Shown here: positions 35,238 through 43,480 of the stretch, piece by piece
Numbering within the stretch: position 1 is the stretch's first letter
Layout: each line of letters opens with the position of its first letter
Assembly: GCA_046291695.1 (NCBI GenBank)
Contig: JBKBSO010000015.1
Location: 21,386 to 85,385 of the forward strand
Source of the DNA: PNNG01 sp046291695
Lineage (GTDB): Bacteria; Bacteroidota; Bacteroidia; UBA7662
Direction: 5' to 3'
DNA length: 64,000 nt
The notes under the pieces: model-generated
Database searches by the model: none
What the model was told of the DNA's origin: nothing
Seen by the model: only the letters and a program-made list of their open reading frames with translations
Program-made: the position numbers and the translations under genes

Positions 35238-37418
35238 ATGGATTCCAAAGAGAAACTACGAGAAACGTTAAAGTCGTTTTTCGGATTCGACCATTATAAA
35301 GGTCAGCAAGAGGTTATTGTACAGAACATTTACGAAGGTAAAAACACCTTTGTAATCATGCCCACGGGCGCGGGAAAATCGCTCTGTTATCAGCTTCCGG
35401 CCATTGCCAGTGCAGGCACGGCCATTGTCATTTCACCACTTATAGCCCTGATGAAAAATCAGGTCGACAGCATACGCGCCTTTTCGGGCACGGAAGGCAT
35501 TGCGGAGTTTTTAAACTCCTCATTAAATAAAGCCGATATCCGGCGGGTGAAGGAAAACGTTACTTCGGGCATGACCAAGCTATTGTACGTAGCCCCCGAA
35601 TCCTTGGGCAAACTCGAAAATATCGAGTTTTTACAGAGCGTAACCATCAGCTTTGTGGCCGTTGACGAGGCCCATTGTATTTCGGAATGGGGGCACGATT
35701 TCAGGCCCGAATACCGCAAAATCCGCCAAATGGTGCAAATGATTGGCGATGTGCCGATCATTGCCCTCACAGCAACTGCAACACCCAAGGTGCAGCTCGA
35801 CATCATGAAAAACCTGCAGATGTCAGAAGCCGATGTTTTTAAATCGAGCTTCAACCGACCCAACCTCTACTACGAAGTACGTCCCAAAATCAATGCCGTA
35901 AAAAGCATCATCAAATACATCAAGGAGCATTCCGGCAAATCGGGCATCATTTATACCCTTAGCCGGAAAAAAGCCGAAGAAATTGCCGAAACCCTGGTAG
36001 CCAATGGTGTAAAAGCAGCTCCATACCATGCTGGGCTCGATTCGGCCATTCGCATGAAAAACCAAGATGCCTTCCTCATGGAAGAAGTGGACGTAATTGT
36101 AGCTACCATTGCCTTTGGCATGGGCATCGATAAACCCGATGTTCGCTTTGTAATCCATTACGACATCCCCAAATCCATCGAAAGTTATTACCAGGAAACC
36201 GGCCGTGCCGGACGCGATGGCCTCGAAGGCGTATGTATCGCCTATTACAGCGATAAGGACATCATGAAATTGCAAAAATTCATGAAAGACAAACCGGTTT
36301 CTGAAAAAGAAATCGGGCATTTACTCCTTCATGAAGTGGTTTCTTATGCCGAATCGGCCGTGTGCCGCCGCCGGCAAATCCTGCACTATTTCGGAGAAGT
36401 ATATTCCGAAACCAATTGCAACAATATGTGCGATGCCTGTCGCCATCCTCAACCCCGCGAAAATGGGCAAAAAGAGCTGGTAATCTTACTCGAAACCGTA
36501 AAGGAGCTGGTCAAAAAATTTGACTTCTTCCACGTGCTCGCCTTTTTGATGGGCGAGGTGAGCCCTCCCATTGAAGCCTACGGGCATCACCGGCTGGCCA
36601 ATTTCGGTCGCGGTAAAGAAAAAGGCGAGCGTTTTTGGAAGTCGCTCATCAAAGTGGCGCTTTTCAATAACTTCCTGCTCAAAGACATAGAAAACTATGG
36701 CTTATTGAAACTTGGACCCGAAGGTGAAAAATACCTGGCCGATCCTTATGCCATTGATATCCCGCTCGACCACAATTACGAAGAAGCCGGGCGCGACGAA
36801 GAAATAGAAAGCCAACAGTCGGATGCCCTCGACAACCGCTTGTTTGAGATGCTGCGCGATTTGCGTAAAAAACTTTCGAAAGAAAAGAACCTGCCTCCCT
36901 ATGTAATCTTTCAAGACCCTTCACTGGAAGAGATGGCTACCAATTACCCCACCAATATGGCGGAACTGCAGCAAATTAGCGGGGTGGGGCCTGGCAAGGC
37001 CATGAAGTTTGGTAAAGCTTTTATCGAACTCATCAGTCAATATGTAGAAGAAAACGAGATAGACCGTCCTGCTGATTTTGTAATGAAAAGCACGGTCAAT
37101 AAATCAGGCGTTAAGGTGTTTATCATTGGCGGCATCGACCGTAAAATCCCCCTGCAAGAGTTGGCCCGGAGTAAAGGCTTGAGTTACGACGAAATCCTTG
37201 ACGAAATCAAAACCATTGTTGATGCAGGCACCAAGGTCAACATCGACTACCACGTAAACGAGGTGATGGACGAAGAACTACAGGAAGAAGTTTACGACTA
37301 TTTCCGCACGGCCGAAACCGACGACATCAACACCGCAATCAGTAGTTTAGGCGACGATTTTTCGGAAGAAGAACTCAAGCTGGTGCGTATTAAATTCCTC
37401 TCTGAGCAGGCCAACTAA
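35238..37418 (+). CDS. recQ: ATP-dependent DNA helicase RecQ
   Basis: From ATG 35238 the protein has 726 residues. The order is helicase domain 1 (FGFDHYKGQQEVI; Walker A MPTGAGKSLCYQLPA; VDEAHCISEWGHDFRPEY), domain 2 (FGMGIDKPDVRFVIHYDIPKS; QETGRAGRDG), RQC zinc site (CRRRQIL, CNNMCDAC), winged helix, and an HRDC domain (TNMAELQQISGVGPGKAMKFG). A helix-turn-helix-like tail of about 100 residues (RKIPLQELARSKGLSYDEIL) extends the E. coli form. It unwinds DNA 3' to 5' in recombination and fork repair. The TTG at 35214 is an unlikely start. Confidence 0.96.
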   Translation: MDSKEKLRETLKSFFGFDHYKGQQEVIVQNIYEGKNTFVIMPTGAGKSLCYQLPAIASAGTAIVISPLIALMKNQVDSIRAFSGTEGIAEFLNSSLNKADIRRVKENVTSGMTKLLYVAPESLGKLENIEFLQSVTISFVAVDEAHCISEWGHDFRPEYRKIRQMVQMIGDVPIIALTATATPKVQLDIMKNLQMSEADVFKSSFNRPNLYYEVRPKINAVKSIIKYIKEHSGKSGIIYTLSRKKAEEIAETLVANGVKAAPYHAGLDSAIRMKNQDAFLMEEVDVIVATIAFGMGIDKPDVRFVIHYDIPKSIESYYQETGRAGRDGLEGVCIAYYSDKDIMKLQKFMKDKPVSEKEIGHLLLHEVVSYAESAVCRRRQILHYFGEVYSETNCNNMCDACRHPQPRENGQKELVILLETVKELVKKFDFFHVLAFLMGEVSPPIEAYGHHRLANFGRGKEKGERFWKSLIKVALFNNFLLKDIENYGLLKLGPEGEKYLADPYAIDIPLDHNYEEAGRDEEIESQQSDALDNRLFEMLRDLRKKLSKEKNLPPYVIFQDPSLEEMATNYPTNMAELQQISGVGPGKAMKFGKAFIELISQYVEENEIDRPADFVMKSTVNKSGVKVFIIGGIDRKIPLQELARSKGLSYDEILDEIKTIVDAGTKVNIDYHVNEVMDEELQEEVYDYFRTAETDDINTAISSLGDDFSEEELKLVRIKFLSEQAN

Positions 37419-37490
37419 GCTTGCTGGAGCTTCAAACGTCTATTTATGGGCTGCTTTTCCGCAAGATTGCTAGAGCCGAAGCGACCTGCT

Positions 37491-37705
37491 TTTTTTAACC
37501 GCAGGAGGCGCAGAGGTTTTTTTAAGGATCAGCTGTTTACACAGCTTGCGACTTGTCGCATTTGAACGGCTTTCTTGTCAGTGCTACTAGCAGCCATGGC
37601 TGGGCCGCGAGCTAACGGAGCCTTTTGGCCCGCGCAGCTGTCGCCGCTTGGCCGTAGGGCGCGGAGTAAAGGCCTCGGCGGCCTCCGGCGGCTGTTTTTT
37701 TACCG
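37491..37705. repeat. Dispersed intergenic repeat, copy A
   Basis: This block shares ordered elements with a block at 41104-41300. A T run then ACCGCAGG with AGAGGTTTTT comes first. GCATTTGAA, CAGTGC, the 12-nt palindrome CAGCCATGGCTG, a GGCCGC-AACGGAGCC segment and GGGCGC(A/G)G-G(A/T)-AA-GCC(T)TCGGC follow. Copy A is more GC-rich and slightly longer. It sits between recQ and the epimerase gene and contains no convincing gene. Confidence 0.72.
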
Positions 37706-37744
37706 CTGAGGAAAAGAGGCATTTGTAAGGTTGAAAAGCTACGC

Positions 37745-38683
37745 TTACTTCAAATTATCGAGCATTTCCTTCACAATGGCCTGGGTATCAAATTGGTGGT
37801 TCCAAGCCCAATCGGCGCGTGCAGCACTGTCGTCGATGCTCGACGGCCAGCTATCGGCAATAGCCTGTCGGAAATCCGTTTTGTAGCTAATTTCAAAACC
37901 GGGTATTCGCTGGCGGATAGCCTCGGCCAATGCCGCCGGAGTAAAGCTAACAGCGGCCAGGTTGTAGCTGGTACGTACTTTTATTTGCTCAGCCGGTGCT
38001 TCCATCAGCTCAATAGTAGCCCGTATAGCATCGTCGATGAACATCATGGGCAAACTGGTTTGGGCGTGCAAGAAGCATTCATAACTGCCCTTTTGGAGGG
38101 CTTCATGAAAAATTTCAACCGCATAATCGGTGGTGCCACCTCCCGGAGGGGTTTTCCAACTGATGATGCCCGGGTAGCGCAAGGAGCGAACATCTAAACC
38201 AAAGCGTGTAAAATAATACTGACACCAAAGCTCCCCGGCCAATTTGCTGATGCCATAAACCGTATTGGGATCCATATAGGGCAGCTGCGGCGTATTCTCG
38301 CGCGGGGTATTGGGCCCAAAAGCAGCGATGGAGCTGGGCCAAAACACCCGGTTAACCTTGTGCTTTACCGATAAAGCCAGTACATGAAGCAAACTATCCA
38401 TATTCAGCTTCCACGCAAAATTGGGATTGGTTTCGCCTTTAGCCGACAATACCGCTGCCAGCAGGTAAATTGTGCTGATGTTTTCGGTAATGATAAGCTG
38501 TTCCAGCTTTTCGGCATCCATCACATCCAGTTCAATGAAGCGACGATCGGCTTCGGGTTTACCATTACGTATGTCAGTACAAATCACCTGATCGCGGCCA
38601 TGCTTTTGCTGCAAAACAGCCGAAAGTTCTGAGCCTAATTGTCCTTCTGATCCTAAAATAAGTATGCGTTCATTACCTGCCAT
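37745..38683 (-). CDS. NAD-dependent epimerase-fold protein, L-threonine 3-dehydrogenase type
   Basis: From ATG 38683 the protein has 312 residues, an extended short-chain dehydrogenase. ILILGSEGQLGSEL is the NAD-binding turn. YLLAAVLSAKGETNP, WPSSIAAFGP and YGISKLAGELW (catalytic Tyr-xxx-Lys) follow. YPGIISWKTPPGGGTTDYAVEIF is characteristic of the UDP-galactose-epimerase-like threonine dehydrogenase group, which oxidises threonine to 2-amino-3-oxobutyrate. The partner ligase (kbl) is not adjacent. The frame opens to 38788, but the extra 35 residues look non-coding. Confidence 0.86.
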   Translation of the reverse strand: MAGNERILILGSEGQLGSELSAVLQQKHGRDQVICTDIRNGKPEADRRFIELDVMDAEKLEQLIITENISTIYLLAAVLSAKGETNPNFAWKLNMDSLLHVLALSVKHKVNRVFWPSSIAAFGPNTPRENTPQLPYMDPNTVYGISKLAGELWCQYYFTRFGLDVRSLRYPGIISWKTPPGGGTTDYAVEIFHEALQKGSYECFLHAQTSLPMMFIDDAIRATIELMEAPAEQIKVRTSYNLAAVSFTPAALAEAIRQRIPGFEISYKTDFRQAIADSWPSSIDDSAARADWAWNHQFDTQAIVKEMLDNLK

Positions 38684-38703
38684 GTATGTTGCTTTAGGTG
38701 GCG

Positions 38704-38711
38704 CAAATTTA
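38704..38711 (-). promoter_or_regulatory. -7 element for the epimerase-fold gene
   Basis: TAAATTTG on the minus strand fits TAnnTTTG, 20 nt before the ATG at 38683, and supports the shorter start. Confidence 0.5.
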
Positions 38712-38892
38712 GGGAAGTATGCTTCAGTTTGGTAATGGGCCGTGAAGCTATTCGCCAAAATACTTGAAAAGCGTGTTGAATTGGTCAATTTGCGCGCTTA
38801 GTGAGTTTCTTATCAATATGCCAAACCGAAAAACTAGGTTTGACGTAAACTTTTTACAAACCGTTGCCTTAATTTTATTGTTTCGAATGACG

Positions 38893-39255
38893 ATGAAACC
38901 GTTTAGCCTACTCCTTCTGTTCGTTTTTGGCTCCTTGCAAGCGTGCTATTACGACAATGAGCAAGACCTATACCCTGGCTTGCCTGGCGATTGCGATACC
39001 CTATCAGTTAGTTACGCCAACACCATTAGGCCCATAATGCAAAGTCGCTGCGTATCGTGCCACAGCGGAAACTTTCCGTCGGGCGGACTTGGCCTTAGCA
39101 CCCATGCCGAAGTGGCAGGGAGCATAGGTGTTATTATCGACCGCATTAGCCGCGAGCCCGATGATGTGTTGCTAATGCCCCAAGGAGCTAAAATGGACGC
39201 TTGCCGCATCGATGAAATCATAGCCTGGGCCAATCAAGGCGCGCTAAATAACTAA
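38893..39255 (+). CDS. Cytochrome c-like lipoprotein
   Basis: From ATG 38893 the product is 120 residues with a lipoprotein signal ending LQAC. The single haem-binding motif is CVSCH (CxxCH). VSYANTIRPIMQSRC before it and LLMPQGAKMDACRIDEIIAWANQGA after it are the usual surroundings of this short cytochrome type, with a Met in MPQG as likely distal ligand. It should carry haem at the outer membrane or periplasm. DUF5777 follows 4 nt later in the same direction. ATG 38887 or an earlier start at 38764 is possible but gives a poorer signal. Confidence 0.82.
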   Translation: MKPFSLLLLFVFGSLQACYYDNEQDLYPGLPGDCDTLSVSYANTIRPIMQSRCVSCHSGNFPSGGLGLSTHAEVAGSIGVIIDRISREPDDVLLMPQGAKMDACRIDEIIAWANQGALNN

Positions 39256-39259
39256 GGCC

Positions 39260-40150
39260 ATGCAGAAACGACTACTCATTATACTTTTCTGGAGTATTAG
39301 CTTCATGGCTGCCAAAGCCCAAGATGATTTAGAAGCCTTGCTCGAATCGCTCGAAGAACCCGAAACACATTTTGTTAATTACGCCTTTAAATCAACGCGT
39401 ATCATCAATGGTCACTCCATCGAAAATGTAGGTGCAGGCGTACTCGATTTCAGAATCTTGCATCGCTTCGGCGCCATCAACGGTGGGGCTTATGAATTCT
39501 TCGGACTCGATCAGGCCAATATGCGCATGAGCTTCGACTATGGCATCACCGATAGGTTACAAATTGGAATTGGACGCAGCACCATCGGTAAAGAATACGA
39601 TGGCTTGCTCAAATATCGGATACTGCGCCAAAGCACCGGCGCCATCAATATGCCCGTTTCAGTAAGTTGGGTGAGTGGCATGCTGGTAAACACCCTACGC
39701 TGGGGAAATCCCGAACGCGAAAACCTCTTTAGCTCGCGCCTAAGCTATTACCACCAACTACTCATCGCCCGCAAGTTTAACGATATGCTTAGCCTCCAAC
39801 TCAGCCCTACCTTGGTACACCGCAACCTGGTGGCCAGCAGAGATATCCCCAACGATGTTTTTGCTATGGGTTTGGGTGGCCGCATAAAAATTAACAAACG
39901 CCTGGCTGCAACTTTCGACTATTTTTATGTACTGCCCGGACAACTACCCAACCACAACAATTCCTTTTCGCTAGGTTTGGATATTGAAACCGGAGGTCAC
40001 GTATTTCAATTGCACTTTACCAACAGCCGTGGCCTCAATGAACGGCAGTTTATTACAGGTCATAACGGACTTTGGGGCCAAGGCAATGTGCATTTCGGCT
40101 TCAACCTGTCGCGCGTGTTTACCATCAGAAGTCCAAAAGAACACCGGTAA
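39260..40150 (+). CDS. DUF5777 family beta-barrel protein
   Basis: The 296-residue protein has a signal peptide (LIILFWSISFMAAKAQ) and then alternating hydrophobic strands typical of an outer-membrane barrel: FVNYAFKSTRIINGHS, LDFRILHRFG, MRMSFDYGITDRLQIGIGRS and a terminal amphipathic strand before SRVFTIRSP. This is the DUF5777 pattern. Function is unproven; co-occurrence with haem-motif lipoproteins suggests a part in electron transfer or metal handling. It lies 4 nt after the cytochrome-like gene and 66 nt before the Reeler-type gene. Confidence 0.82.
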   Translation: MQKRLLIILFWSISFMAAKAQDDLEALLESLEEPETHFVNYAFKSTRIINGHSIENVGAGVLDFRILHRFGAINGGAYEFFGLDQANMRMSFDYGITDRLQIGIGRSTIGKEYDGLLKYRILRQSTGAINMPVSVSWVSGMLVNTLRWGNPERENLFSSRLSYYHQLLIARKFNDMLSLQLSPTLVHRNLVASRDIPNDVFAMGLGGRIKINKRLAATFDYFYVLPGQLPNHNNSFSLGLDIETGGHVFQLHFTNSRGLNERQFITGHNGLWGQGNVHFGFNLSRVFTIRSPKEHR

Positions 40151-40216
40151 GTATTGAACTTAAGAAACAAAAACATATTTTAGCTGACTCAAGAACTCCA
40201 ACAATCAAAAAACCCT

Positions 40217-41041
40217 ATGATAAAAAAAATTACTTTTCTCAGTTTTCTGCTTTTCTCGCTTGGAATAGGCCTCGATTCGCATTTTAATCACGCCCATACG
40301 AACCCCACCGGCGCGCCCGCAGGACATACCGGCTCGCCCGGTGATAATGGACTTACCTGTGCCCGCTCTGGTTGTCATGCCTCAACAGCAACAACAGGCA
40401 CTAACCTCTTTTTTGTAGGGGTACCCGCTGCAGGCTACAATCCCGGCCAAACTTATCTGGTGCAAGTAAATTTCAGCGGAACCGGTAATAAAGGATTTCA
40501 AATTTCTCCACAAAACCAGGCCGGCGCTTTGCAAGGCCAACTCATCAACACCACCAACAGCGGTACTAACGGCACCCAAACGGTGGGCACCAAATACGTT
40601 ACCCACACCCTAGCGCAAAGCGGTGCCACCGGTAGCTGGACATTTCAATGGCGAGCACCAAATGCCGGCACTGGTCCGGTAACTTTTTATGGTGCTTTTG
40701 TAAACGGTCGCAATAATGGCTTACGACTTGAGCAAGCCACCATTCAAGAAAACCCTGCTGCTTCGGTGGCTGAAAACAGCCGCTTGAAAAATTTCAAAAT
40801 TTACCCGAATCCGGTTACCGAAAAAATGACCATCAGCTATCAGCTCGAAAGGAACGAAACGGTTAATATTCGCGTATTCGACATTACCGGTCGCGAGAGC
40901 CTTGTACTGCTGCAACAAAAAATGGAAGCCGGTGAGCATGTACATCAATTCGATGTGCGCGAACAACTCCGCGCCGGGGTATATTTTGTAACGGTTGAAG
41001 CTGGCAACCGTACGCTTAGCCAAAAAATGCTGGTGCGCTAA
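40217..41041 (+). CDS. Reeler-type (choice-of-anchor V) secreted protein with T9SS sorting domain
   Basis: The 274-residue protein has an N-terminal signal. GAPAGHTGSPGDNGLTCARSGCH opens the domain; CARSGCH is a CX4CH arrangement that might bind haem. A beta-sandwich follows (YLVQVNFSGTGNKGFQISP; GSWTFQWRAPNAGTGPVTFYGA). The last ~75 residues form a type IX secretion sorting domain: FKIYPNPVTEKMTISY, VFDITGRE and AGVYFVTVEAGNRTLSQKMLVR. It should therefore be exported to the cell surface. It ends a three-gene block with the cytochrome-like lipoprotein and DUF5777. Confidence 0.88.
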   Translation: MIKKITFLSFLLFSLGIGLDSHFNHAHTNPTGAPAGHTGSPGDNGLTCARSGCHASTATTGTNLFFVGVPAAGYNPGQTYLVQVNFSGTGNKGFQISPQNQAGALQGQLINTTNSGTNGTQTVGTKYVTHTLAQSGATGSWTFQWRAPNAGTGPVTFYGAFVNGRNNGLRLEQATIQENPAASVAENSRLKNFKIYPNPVTEKMTISYQLERNETVNIRVFDITGRESLVLLQQKMEAGEHVHQFDVREQLRAGVYFVTVEAGNRTLSQKMLVR

Positions 41042-41103
41042 ACAACAACGCTTTCAAAAAATGTCAACTGCATATCCGCAGGCTCACGGCATACAAACCA
41101 CAT

Positions 41104-41300
41104 GTTTTTTACCGCAGAGCAGGGGAGGTTTTTGTCTAGAATGACTTATTTCTTGCATTACAGCCTAATTGCATTTGAATTAACTTTTTGCAGTGCAACT
41201 ATCAGCCATGGCTGGCCGCTAGGAAACGGAGCCATTCGGCCTGCACTGCTTGCGCAGTTTGGCTAGAGGGCGCAGCGGATAAGCCTTCGGCTTAAAGCAA
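41104..41300. repeat. Dispersed intergenic repeat, copy B
   Basis: This is the partner of 37491-37705. It begins TTTTTTACCGCAGAGC with GGGGAGGTTTTT. GCATTTGAA, CAGTGCAACTA, the palindrome CAGCCATGGCTG at 41203-41214, AACGGAGCC, and GAGGGCGCAGCGGATAAGCC follow, then a small AAGCC/GGCTT hairpin. It lies between the secreted-protein gene and the pseudouridine synthase terminator. Confidence 0.72.
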
Positions 41301-41330
41301 AAGTAATGTTGACCAATATAAATCACCATA

Positions 41331-41358
41331 AAAAAACCGGCGCTAGGCCGGTTTTTTT
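41331..41358. terminator. Bidirectional intrinsic terminator
   Basis: AAACCGGC and GCCGGTTT form a perfect stem around GCTAG, flanked by an A run on the left and a T run on the right. It can stop transcription from the pseudouridine synthase gene on the minus strand and from the plus-strand block ending at 41041. Confidence 0.88.
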
Positions 41359-41366
41359 GTGGTGTA

Positions 41367-43175
41367 TTACATCGACTTGAGTCGGGTAATTTCCTTGGGC
41401 GACAAATAACGCCAGTTCCCGCGTGGCAAGTCTTTTTTCGTAAGACCAGCATAATATACACGGTCGAGGCGCTCCACTTCGTAGCCTAAGGATTCGAAAA
41501 TACGACGTACAATGCGGTTACGCCCACTGTGTATCTCAAGGCCAACCTCACACTTATCTTCCGGATTCGGATAAGCAATGGCATCTACCGTGGCCTCACC
41601 ATCATCCAGCATCACCCCTGTAGTGGCAATCTGATTGAAGTCGGCTTGGGTAAGCGGCTTATTCAAAATCACATCATACACCTTGGGAATGTTGTTGCTC
41701 GGATGGGTAAGCTTTTGGGTGAGTTCACCGTCGTTGGTAAGCAGCAGTAAACCTGTAGTATTGCGGTCGAGCCGCCCTACGGGTACTACCCGCTCATCAG
41801 TAGCATTCTTCACCAAACTCATTACCGTACGACGCTCTTCCGGATCATCGAGGGTAGTTATAAAATCTTTCGGCTTATTCAGCAATACATACACCAAAGT
41901 TTCGAGGCTCAAGGCCTTGTCTTTATAGGTTACTGTATCCCCTGGATTTACGCGACTTCCTAACTCATTAACCACCTTGCCATTAACCAGGATTTCACCC
42001 GCTGCAATGAGCTCATCGGCCCGTCGGCGGCTGCAAATACCCGAATTGGCAATGTAGCGATTCAAACGCATCGGGCTATCGAACACGATGGTTTCGGGCT
42101 TGCTCGGCATGTCGAGGGGGCCCGGACGACCTTTTTTTCGCGGGTTGCCTTTATCGAAGCCTTTCAGCCCAACCGAGCGATTATTACGGTCGTTGCGATC
42201 GTAAGGGCGTGGTGAACGGTCGAAACTGCGACCATCAGTACGGTTATCATCACGGCGGGGACGGTCGAAACTACGGCCTTCACCAGCCCGATTATCGCTG
42301 CCAAATGGCGGGCGTGGACGATCGAAACTGCGGCCTTCACCGCGGTTGTCATCGCGGCGGAAATCGCCACGCGGACGGTCGAAACTGCGGCCTTCACCAC
42401 GATTATCGTTGCCAAACTGCGGACGCGGACGGTCGAAACTGCGGCCTTCACCACGGTTATCGTTACCAAACTGCGGACGCGGACGATCGAAACTGCGGCC
42501 TTCGCCACGGTTATCGTTACCAAACTGCGGACGCGGACGGTCGAAACTACGGCCTTCACCACGGTTGTCGTCGCGACGGAAATCAGGACGTGGGCGATCG
42601 GAACCGCGGCTTTCGCCACGATTGTCGTCGCGACGGAAATCAGGACGCGGACGGTCGAAACTGCGGCCTTCGCCACGGTTGTCGTTGCTAAATTGCGGAC
42701 GTGGACGGTCGAAATTACGGCCTTCACCACGGTTATCACCGCCAAACTGCGGACGCGGACGGTCGAAACTGCGGCCTTCACCACGGTTGTCGTCTCTGCG
42801 TGAATCAGGACGTGGACGGTCGAAACTACGACCTTCAGCCCGATTATCATCGCGGCGGAAATCAGGACGCGGGCGATCGAAACTGCGGCCTTCGCCACGG
42901 TTGTCGTCTCTACGCGGACGATCGAAGCTGCGGCCTTCGCGCGAATCGCCACCAAAGCGGCTGCGGGGTCCTGATTCGAAATCTGATTTGGATTGTCTTT
43001 TGTCGAGGTCGCGGTTAATCAGTTTTGATTTTTGGTCGTCACTGCCTTCCTCGAGTGTGCGAAGTTCGCGTTGTAGGCGCTCTAAACGGGCCTGGCGATC
43101 TTCATTGAAAGCATTTGCATCTGGATTGGTGCGCCTGCTGCGGTCGTCGCGACCGTAATTTTCATTGGCGTTCAT
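41367..43175 (-). CDS. rluB: Pseudouridine synthase (RluB/RsuA family) with long repetitive Arg/Asp-rich N-terminus
   Basis: The C-terminal ~240 residues are a standard enzyme: an S4 domain (MRLNRYIANSGICSRRRADEL) and a RsuA/RluB/RluE domain with catalytic GRLDRNTTGLLLLTNDGEL and SGRNRIVRRIFESLGYEV. It converts uridine to pseudouridine in rRNA. The first ~350 residues are low-complexity: about 13 copies of an 18-19 residue unit based on SFDRPRPDFRRDDNRGEGR. Such disordered Arg/Gly/Asp tails may bind RNA. Bacteroidota homologues often have shorter tails. A -7 box lies 22 nt upstream. Confidence 0.92.
   Translation of the reverse strand: MNANENYGRDDRSRRTNPDANAFNEDRQARLERLQRELRTLEEGSDDQKSKLINRDLDKRQSKSDFESGPRSRFGGDSREGRSFDRPRRDDNRGEGRSFDRPRPDFRRDDNRAEGRSFDRPRPDSRRDDNRGEGRSFDRPRPQFGGDNRGEGRNFDRPRPQFSNDNRGEGRSFDRPRPDFRRDDNRGESRGSDRPRPDFRRDDNRGEGRSFDRPRPQFGNDNRGEGRSFDRPRPQFGNDNRGEGRSFDRPRPQFGNDNRGEGRSFDRPRGDFRRDDNRGEGRSFDRPRPPFGSDNRAGEGRSFDRPRRDDNRTDGRSFDRSPRPYDRNDRNNRSVGLKGFDKGNPRKKGRPGPLDMPSKPETIVFDSPMRLNRYIANSGICSRRRADELIAAGEILVNGKVVNELGSRVNPGDTVTYKDKALSLETLVYVLLNKPKDFITTLDDPEERRTVMSLVKNATDERVVPVGRLDRNTTGLLLLTNDGELTQKLTHPSNNIPKVYDVILNKPLTQADFNQIATTGVMLDDGEATVDAIAYPNPEDKCEVGLEIHSGRNRIVRRIFESLGYEVERLDRVYYAGLTKKDLPRGNWRYLSPKEITRLKSM
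42180..42950 (-). repeat. In-gene tandem repeat coding the N-terminal tail
   Basis: About 13 imperfect units of 54-57 nt share GGTCGAAACTGCGGCCTTC on the plus strand. They alternate between a DFRRDD and a QFGNDN spacer in the protein. All length changes are multiples of three, so the frame is kept. Near-identical neighbouring units suggest recent gain by slippage or unequal crossing-over. Confidence 0.9.
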
Positions 43176-43196
43176 AAAAAATAATTAAATACGGCA

Positions 43197-43204
43197 CAAA
43201 GGTA
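43197..43204 (-). promoter_or_regulatory. -7 element for the pseudouridine synthase gene
   Basis: TACCTTTG on the minus strand fits TAnnTTTG and lies 21 nt before the ATG at 43175. Confidence 0.5.
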
Positions 43205-43480
43205 GGTATAAATACGATCTGCCGGGCAAAAGAATTGTTAATTAGTTAGGCATTATCCGTTTACCCTTGTGCGTATTCCTTTTGTTGCTTCGGTAAATTT
43301 TGCTCAATGCTGTTGTTAACGCCCATAAATAGGGGGTAGTTTTGCATTTGTTAGCCAGAAGCAATGCATTAGATGCCCTAAGCTTACTCATCAAAAGATG
43401 CCCATGCGGCATCAAGCGAATAAATTTCAAAACAACGGTAATTGATTACCATCAACTATAAAAATTGTGTTGTTTTGTTC
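43205..43480. other. Divergent intergenic region
   Basis: This gap must hold the promoter of the AMP-ligase operon. A small hairpin GATGCC/GGCATC is visible near 43400. TTGTTTTG just before the ATG only loosely resembles a -7 box. No RNA gene was recognised. Confidence 0.35.

Noticed and set aside
42180..42950. Regularly spaced repeats as a CRISPR array
   Set aside because: Units are contiguous, imperfect, multiples of three and coding; there are no unique spacers or cas genes.
42164..43158. Long open frames in other phases across the pseudouridine synthase tail, on both strands
   Set aside because: They are by-products of the in-frame tandem repeat; the products are low-complexity and end with the repeat.
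43242..43430. 62-residue minus-strand frame between the synthase and ligase genes
   Set aside because: No family resemblance, no start signal, and it lies in the divergent promoter region.
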